Source: Flavobacteriales bacterium
GTDB taxonomy: Bacteria; Bacteroidota; Bacteroidia; CAIKAF01
Direction of reading: 5' to 3'
Length of the DNA: 43,917 bases
Assembly (NCBI GenBank): GCA_025451295.1
Contig: JANWKQ010000044.1
Span: forward strand, 1 to 43,917
Below are positions 40,090 through 43,917 of this stretch, piece after piece. The notes beneath the pieces are model-generated. The model was not told the origin of the DNA. It did not search any database and saw only the letters and a program-made list of their open reading frames with translations. Position 1 is the first letter of the stretch. Each line of letters begins with the position of its first letter. Both the position numbers and the translations under genes were made by a program.

Positions 40090-41427
40090 TTAGGTGTTCA
40101 TTTCCTGGGCCCAGTTAGCTCTGTCCATTGGAGAGAACTGCCAGGGTGCCCCATTATTTTGAATATTGTTCAACATCGTATTAATAGATGAAGGTGCTTT
40201 GGATTGTTCCATGATGAGATCCCTTCTCAACTCTATGATGACCTCCAGCGGATTAATGTTAACGGGACAAGCCTGCACACATGCATTGCACGAAGTACAA
40301 GCCCAAAGTTCTTCTTCGGTGATATAATCTCCCAATAAAGATTTTCCATCCTTATGATCTTTTCCGTGCTTGTCAATATTTTTCCCCACCACCTCTAAAC
40401 GGTCTCGGGTATCCATCATAATTTTCCGCGGAGATAATTTTTTCCCAGTGATGTTGGCAGGACATTCCGATGTACATCTTCCACATTCTGTACACGAATA
40501 AGCATCCATTAAATTTTTCCATGTAAGGTCATGCACATCTTTGGCTCCGAATTTTACGGGTGCTGCATTCGGATCAGGAGCCGGTACCGCATAAGGATCG
40601 GCATTCGGATCCAGCATTAATTTTACTTCAGCGGTTACCGCAGATAAATTTGTAAGCTGTCCTTTGGGTTTTAAGTTGGAGAAATAAGTATTCGGGAATG
40701 CAAGAAATATGTGAAAGTGTTTGGAGAAGGGTAAGTACACCATAAAACCAAGAATGCCTAACATATGTCCCCACCATCCGATACGTTCCATTAACATGAG
40801 ATTATCCATAGAAACGCCTTCCCATAGTTTAGCGAGCTGGCTTGATACCAGTAAAGTATCAGTTCTTTGAAATACACCCATTGTTTGTAAAGCTACATCG
40901 GAGCTGTTCATGAGCATGATGCAGGTAACCAGCGTTATTTCTCCAAATAAAATAAGATTCGCATCTCTCGATGGCCATCCTTTCATTTCGGGTTTTTGAA
41001 AACGGGCGAGGCGAATAATATTTCTGCGTGAAAGAAAAAGAATAGTGGCTACAAAAGCAAGCACCGATAGTATTTCAATAAAGTTGATTGTAAAAGTATA
41101 GATGCTTCCTAAAAAACTACCCTCCACTATATGCCAGATGGAACGATGATGGTCCGTGGCCCCATCAATCACAATTTCGATGAGTTCTATCTGAGTAATA
41201 ATAAAAGCAGCGTAGATAAAAAAGTGCAGAATGAATGGGACAGGACGAGCCGTCATTTTGGATTGGCCAAAAGCCACCATCAACATGGTCTTTAATCTTT
41301 CTCCCTTATTGCCTGAAAGGTTGACATTTTGTCCAAGCAGAATATTCCGCCTGATCTTTAGGATCTTAAAAGTAAAAAAGGCAAAAGAAGATATAAAGAC
41401 AACAACAAAAATAATGGCGCCTATCAT
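40090..41427 (-). CDS. Membrane-bound 4Fe-4S oxidoreductase subunit (NarI/HdrC-like fusion)
   Basis: 445 aa joining a membrane cytochrome-b-like part to an HdrC-like ferredoxin part. About five hydrophobic segments occupy residues 1-~250. Histidines that could ligate heme are in ILHFFIYAAF, IWHIVEGS and the WWGHMLGILGFMVYLPFSKHFHI helix pair. The C-terminal third carries two 4Fe-4S motifs, CTECGRCTSECP and CTSCNACVQACP. This matches ETF:menaquinone-oxidoreductase-like or NarI-Hdr fusion proteins, with the CCG domain encoded apart (38828). It could pass electrons from acyl-CoA oxidation to menaquinone; that is inference. It heads the unit; a TAACTTTG box lies 17 nt before the ATG. Confidence 0.85.
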   Translation of the reverse strand: MIGAIIFVVVFISSFAFFTFKILKIRRNILLGQNVNLSGNKGERLKTMLMVAFGQSKMTARPVPFILHFFIYAAFIITQIELIEIVIDGATDHHRSIWHIVEGSFLGSIYTFTINFIEILSVLAFVATILFLSRRNIIRLARFQKPEMKGWPSRDANLILFGEITLVTCIMLMNSSDVALQTMGVFQRTDTLLVSSQLAKLWEGVSMDNLMLMERIGWWGHMLGILGFMVYLPFSKHFHIFLAFPNTYFSNLKPKGQLTNLSAVTAEVKLMLDPNADPYAVPAPDPNAAPVKFGAKDVHDLTWKNLMDAYSCTECGRCTSECPANITGKKLSPRKIMMDTRDRLEVVGKNIDKHGKDHKDGKSLLGDYITEEELWACTSCNACVQACPVNINPLEVIIELRRDLIMEQSKAPSSINTMLNNIQNNGAPWQFSPMDRANWAQEMNT

Positions 41428-41444
41428 AGTGACCTATTATGGGG

Positions 41445-41452
41445 CAAAGTTA
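41445..41452 (-). promoter_or_regulatory. -7 promoter box for the Fe-S operon
   Basis: TAACTTTG on the minus strand fits TAnnTTTG, 17 nt before the ATG at 41427. Confidence 0.55.
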
Positions 41453-41464
41453 ATGATAATTAGC

Positions 41465-41503
41465 GCCACCAAAGCGTTAAGGCACCAAAACACACCAAAA
41501 AAA
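41465..41503. repeat. Degenerate CACCAAA short repeat
   Basis: Three copies of a CACCAAA-type word occur in 39 nt (CCACCAAAG, GCACCAAAA, CACACCAAAA) between the Fe-S operon and the MlaD gene. The unequal spacing suggests a decayed low-complexity repeat. Confidence 0.4.
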
Positions 41504-41527
41504 TGGAGAAAATGCAGGAGAAATCAG

Positions 41528-42517
41528 CTATTTCTTAGGCTTTCGATTGATATGGATCAGGGAGAAATGTAAATATCTCTCTGGATTCTGGCCAATATCA
41601 TCCACCAGGAAGTTGAGATTTTTTGCTGCGGAATCGATCTGCAAGTAGAGTTTATCGTCGTTGATCAACGCACCTAAGGTACCTTCACCATTGTCGATCT
41701 TGGTAACAATGTTATCCACTTTTTGGAGAATACTTGTCGCATTGGCGATTGCCTTCTTGAAATTGGATTTCGCCAGGGAATCTGTGATCTCTTCCACATT
41801 ATCGAGGATCGAGCTGATCTTATCGTTATTATTTTTAAGATTCGCAGAAATCGATTCGACATTGCTGAAGATACGTGAAAATTTATTTTTCTCAGATGAG
41901 ATCAGGGTATCCACTTTATAGGTAATTCTCTGGAGATTCCCGATAATGGTAGGGATCCGTCCGATACCATCGGCCAACTTACGGGCCGTTTCATCATTTA
42001 AGATCGTTTGTATAGGTACAAGAATGGAATCGATAGAACTTAAAATACTTTCTACTTTGAGCTTTAATGGGGCCACAATGGCACCCACCTGTTGCTGAAG
42101 ATCCATTTCATACCTCGTAAATAAAGTATCGCCAGGTTGGGCATAAACAAGAGATTTACCATCCGTTGAATCTCCGATCACAATTTCGATCACCTTTCCT
42201 CCCAGCAGACTGGGTGAAGCCAGTTTGGCTTCGGAATCCCTTGGAAATTTGAAATTTTTATTGGTGATCTTAAAAGTAACCAATACGAGATCAGGTCTGT
42301 CCTTCATCAGCTCAATACTGGTAACGGAACCTACCTGGAAACCATTCACAAGGACTGGTGAGCTGGTGCTCAATCCGCCAACATTGGTATAGACCGCATA
42401 ATAATTGGTGCTTTTTACCAGAATATTGTTTCCCTTCAACCAATTGTAACCCCAAACTGCAATAGCCAGGATCAGGATCACTACAAACCCAATTTTTACT
42501 TCACGTGAGATCTTCAA
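41528..42517 (-). CDS. MlaD/MCE-family lipid-transport protein
   Basis: 329-aa inner-membrane-anchored periplasmic lipid-binding subunit of an MCE transport system, which moves phospholipids between membranes. One transmembrane segment is at residues ~8-27 (IGFVVILILAIAVWGYNWL). The MCE domain runs over residues ~37-115 (YYAVYTNVGGLSTSSPVLVNGFQVGSVTSIEL...KLASPSLLGGKVIEI). The C-terminal ~190 residues are long helices with repeated SI-[LDF]-S-N-type heptads, probably a coiled-coil or barrel tube, then a short tail. The matching MlaE permease and MlaF ATPase are not in the window. A TATATTTG box lies 44 nt upstream of the ATG. Confidence 0.92.
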   Translation of the reverse strand: MKISREVKIGFVVILILAIAVWGYNWLKGNNILVKSTNYYAVYTNVGGLSTSSPVLVNGFQVGSVTSIELMKDRPDLVLVTFKITNKNFKFPRDSEAKLASPSLLGGKVIEIVIGDSTDGKSLVYAQPGDTLFTRYEMDLQQQVGAIVAPLKLKVESILSSIDSILVPIQTILNDETARKLADGIGRIPTIIGNLQRITYKVDTLISSEKNKFSRIFSNVESISANLKNNNDKISSILDNVEEITDSLAKSNFKKAIANATSILQKVDNIVTKIDNGEGTLGALINDDKLYLQIDSAAKNLNFLVDDIGQNPERYLHFSLIHINRKPKK

Positions 42518-42561
42518 GATTATCCAGCTTTAATTCTAGGTCAAATAAATGAAAAACCTTT

Positions 42562-42569
42562 CAAATATA
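42562..42569 (-). promoter_or_regulatory. -7 promoter box for the MlaD gene
   Basis: TATATTTG on the minus strand fits TAnnTTTG, 44 nt before the ATG at 42517. The amidase stop codon lies 27 nt upstream, so the MlaD gene can be read alone or together with the amidase gene. Confidence 0.55.
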
Positions 42570-42595
42570 GGCATTTATGTTAAACTTTTGTGAAA

Positions 42596-43813
42596 CTATC
42601 TAACCACCAACTTCTCTGTTCCTTTAAACGAAACAATAAAGGCGTCAGTATAGCCTTTATCTACGAGGTAAGATTTAATGGATTTGGCCGATACAAGGCT
42701 GTTAGTCTCACCAGACATGTATTTATACCATCCATTTTCATATACAAAGGAAACTGAATTGATCGACTTAAAAGTGGAGGAACTCAGTTCGATCTTCGAT
42801 TTACTGGAAAGGAACTGAACTTTATAGACCAGTTCGTCAGCATTGATCACTTCATTTGTATTGGTTTCCGTGGTCTGATTGATTTCTATATTGTTAGTGT
42901 TGGTCTCGTCTTCCTTAAAGACATCCCCATTACTGGGCGTATAAACCTTCGACATGCCTGCGTATTTATCTCCTTCGGTTTCTTTTTTATAGTTGGCAAA
43001 AGCCTGGAAAATACTTTCTGACATTTTTGTCTGCCCTGCTTCGCTGGCTAAATATTTCTCTTCTGCCTGGTTCGTAGCAAAACCAGTTTCTATGAGCACT
43101 GCGGGCATAGCAGTGTATACCAAAACCAGAAAACCCGCCTGCCTCACTCCGCGATCATGGCGTTCTGCATGTGTTTTTACTTCATCCTGTACCTTGGATG
43201 CAAATGAAATACTTTGGGTCATATAAGCACTTTGATATAAAGAGAAGAGAATACTCCCTTCAGGTGAGTTGGCATCGAAGCCTTCATATTCTCTTTCATA
43301 ATTATCCTCGTATTCGATCACCGCATTTTCTCTTTTGGCAACCGCCAGGTTGGTTTCTGTTTTATGGAGACCCATTACCCATGTTTCGGTGCCATAGGCC
43401 TTGCCATCACCTCCTGCATTTACATGAATGCAGATAAAAAGATCAGCATTGTTATCATTGGCGATCTTGGCACGATTGTGCAATTCCACAAAAACATCCG
43501 TTTTACGGGTATAAACAACCTTTACGTCACTATAGTGTTTTTCTATAAGTGCCCCCAGCTGAAGGCTAATAGCAAGACAAATGTCCTTTTCATGCGCAAA
43601 GTCGCCATGACAACCAGGATCCTTTCCTCCATGTCCCGGATCGATCACCACCGTCTTAACCTGTGTTCCGGGCGATCTGGGCATCCATACTTTTTGACCA
43701 TAAACCACGTTATCAATCCCTGCATAAGAACTATAGAATCCAACAAATATGAAGCCAAGAGCCAGTAGGCAAGCCCCAAAGCTGATCCAGCCGTTATCTC
43801 TTCTAAAATGCAT
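42596..43813 (-). CDS. N-acetylmuramoyl-L-alanine amidase (Amidase_3)
   Basis: Zinc amidase that cuts the MurNAc-L-Ala bond in peptidoglycan, as AmiC-type enzymes do during cell separation. An N-terminal hydrophobic segment (residues ~11-32) anchors or exports it. Zinc and catalytic residues visible: His61 in VIDPGHGG, Glu75 in HEKDI, the histidine of ICIHVNAGG and the glutamate of LIETGFATN. The catalytic domain covers residues ~53-275. The C-terminal part after a glutamine/asparagine/threonine-rich linker (VYKVQFLSSKSKI...FVYENGWYKYMSGETN...GYTDAFIVSF) looks like a SPOR-type septal peptidoglycan-binding domain. The 405-aa length is normal for the Bacteroidota form. A promoter box lies 53 nt upstream. 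Confidence 0.93.
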   Translation of the reverse strand: MHFRRDNGWISFGACLLALGFIFVGFYSSYAGIDNVVYGQKVWMPRSPGTQVKTVVIDPGHGGKDPGCHGDFAHEKDICLAISLQLGALIEKHYSDVKVVYTRKTDVFVELHNRAKIANDNNADLFICIHVNAGGDGKAYGTETWVMGLHKTETNLAVAKRENAVIEYEDNYEREYEGFDANSPEGSILFSLYQSAYMTQSISFASKVQDEVKTHAERHDRGVRQAGFLVLVYTAMPAVLIETGFATNQAEEKYLASEAGQTKMSESIFQAFANYKKETEGDKYAGMSKVYTPSNGDVFKEDETNTNNIEINQTTETNTNEVINADELVYKVQFLSSKSKIELSSSTFKSINSVSFVYENGWYKYMSGETNSLVSAKSIKSYLVDKGYTDAFIVSFKGTEKLVVR

Positions 43814-43866
43814 AATTGTAAATTTTATCTAGTTTTGTGTTAGCGGGCATTATAATCATATAAATG

Positions 43867-43874
43867 CAAATTTA
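43867..43874 (-). promoter_or_regulatory. -7 promoter box for the amidase gene
   Basis: TAAATTTG on the minus strand fits TAnnTTTG, 53 nt before the ATG at 43813. The remaining ~43 nt to the window edge show no gene. Confidence 0.55.
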
Positions 43875-43917
43875 AATACGCAAGGTGCAACTCAGGTATT
43901 GGTTTATACTATTTTTA

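Overview
The window is a chromosomal segment of a Bacteroidota bacterium, of a flavobacterial, sphingobacterial or chitinophagal type; I cannot place it more finely. Evidence for the phylum: at least five secreted proteins end in a type IX secretion (T9SS) type A sorting domain, and there are SprB repeats, a DUF5723/TSP3/OmpA outer-membrane protein, regulatory-domain/TonB-type barrels, Bacteroidota-only hypothetical families, and the Bacteroidota -7 promoter box TAnnTTTG in front of about half of the transcription units. The DNA is AT-rich. I see no tRNA, rRNA, CRISPR array, transposase or prophage gene.

Layout, left to right. (1) 1-1057: N-terminal part of urocanase (hutU), cut by the window edge, followed by a palindrome-rich spacer. 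(2) 1258-8852, all on the minus strand: an 836-aa OmpA/TSP3 outer-membrane protein, a membrane-anchored DUF3352-like protein, a T9SS-exported PhoD phosphatase, LolD and an alpha/beta hydrolase. (3) 8914-18849, the most unusual stretch: two copies of a divergent module. Each has a ~487-aa all-helical cytosolic protein on the minus strand facing secreted T9SS proteins on the plus strand. Three of the secreted proteins belong to one small unrecognised family (motifs YW-[YV]-x-[TS]-DSM and TGPVNxIIxWP). An SprB-repeat protein and a large T9SS protein sit in the first module. (4) 19039-21875: TonB-dependent receptor overlapping a diacylglycerol/undecaprenol kinase. (5) 21896-26981: PaaH-like and PaaG-like enzymes and a PaaI thioesterase, interrupted by a T9SS protein with a PNGase F-like domain. 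(6) 27055-33016, plus strand: MORN-repeat protein with a TonB-C-like end, type II NADH dehydrogenase, and an outer-membrane beta-barrel receptor. (7) 33113-37770, minus strand: secreted protein resembling the C-terminal part of DUF2723 proteins, NadR-like nicotinamide-riboside kinase overlapping PnuC, a lipoprotein, and a GlmU-like acyl/nucleotidyl transferase. (8) 37949-43813, minus strand: ribosomal protein L31 type B, then a conserved core block (unknown-function protein, CCG Fe-S protein, HAD phosphatase, membrane 4Fe-4S protein, MlaD/MCE protein, N-acetylmuramoyl-L-alanine amidase).

How the genes may fit together. The Paa enzymes feed acyl-CoA oxidation. The membrane Fe-S protein plus CCG protein looks like a split electron carrier that could deliver electrons from such oxidation to quinone, and NDH-2 feeds the same pool. 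PnuC and the NadR-like kinase form a nicotinamide-riboside salvage pair. LolD, MlaD, OmpA, the amidase and the GlmU-like protein belong to envelope upkeep. The best candidate for an undescribed system is the duplicated helical-protein/secreted-protein module at 8914-18849. Its function cannot be read from sequence alone.
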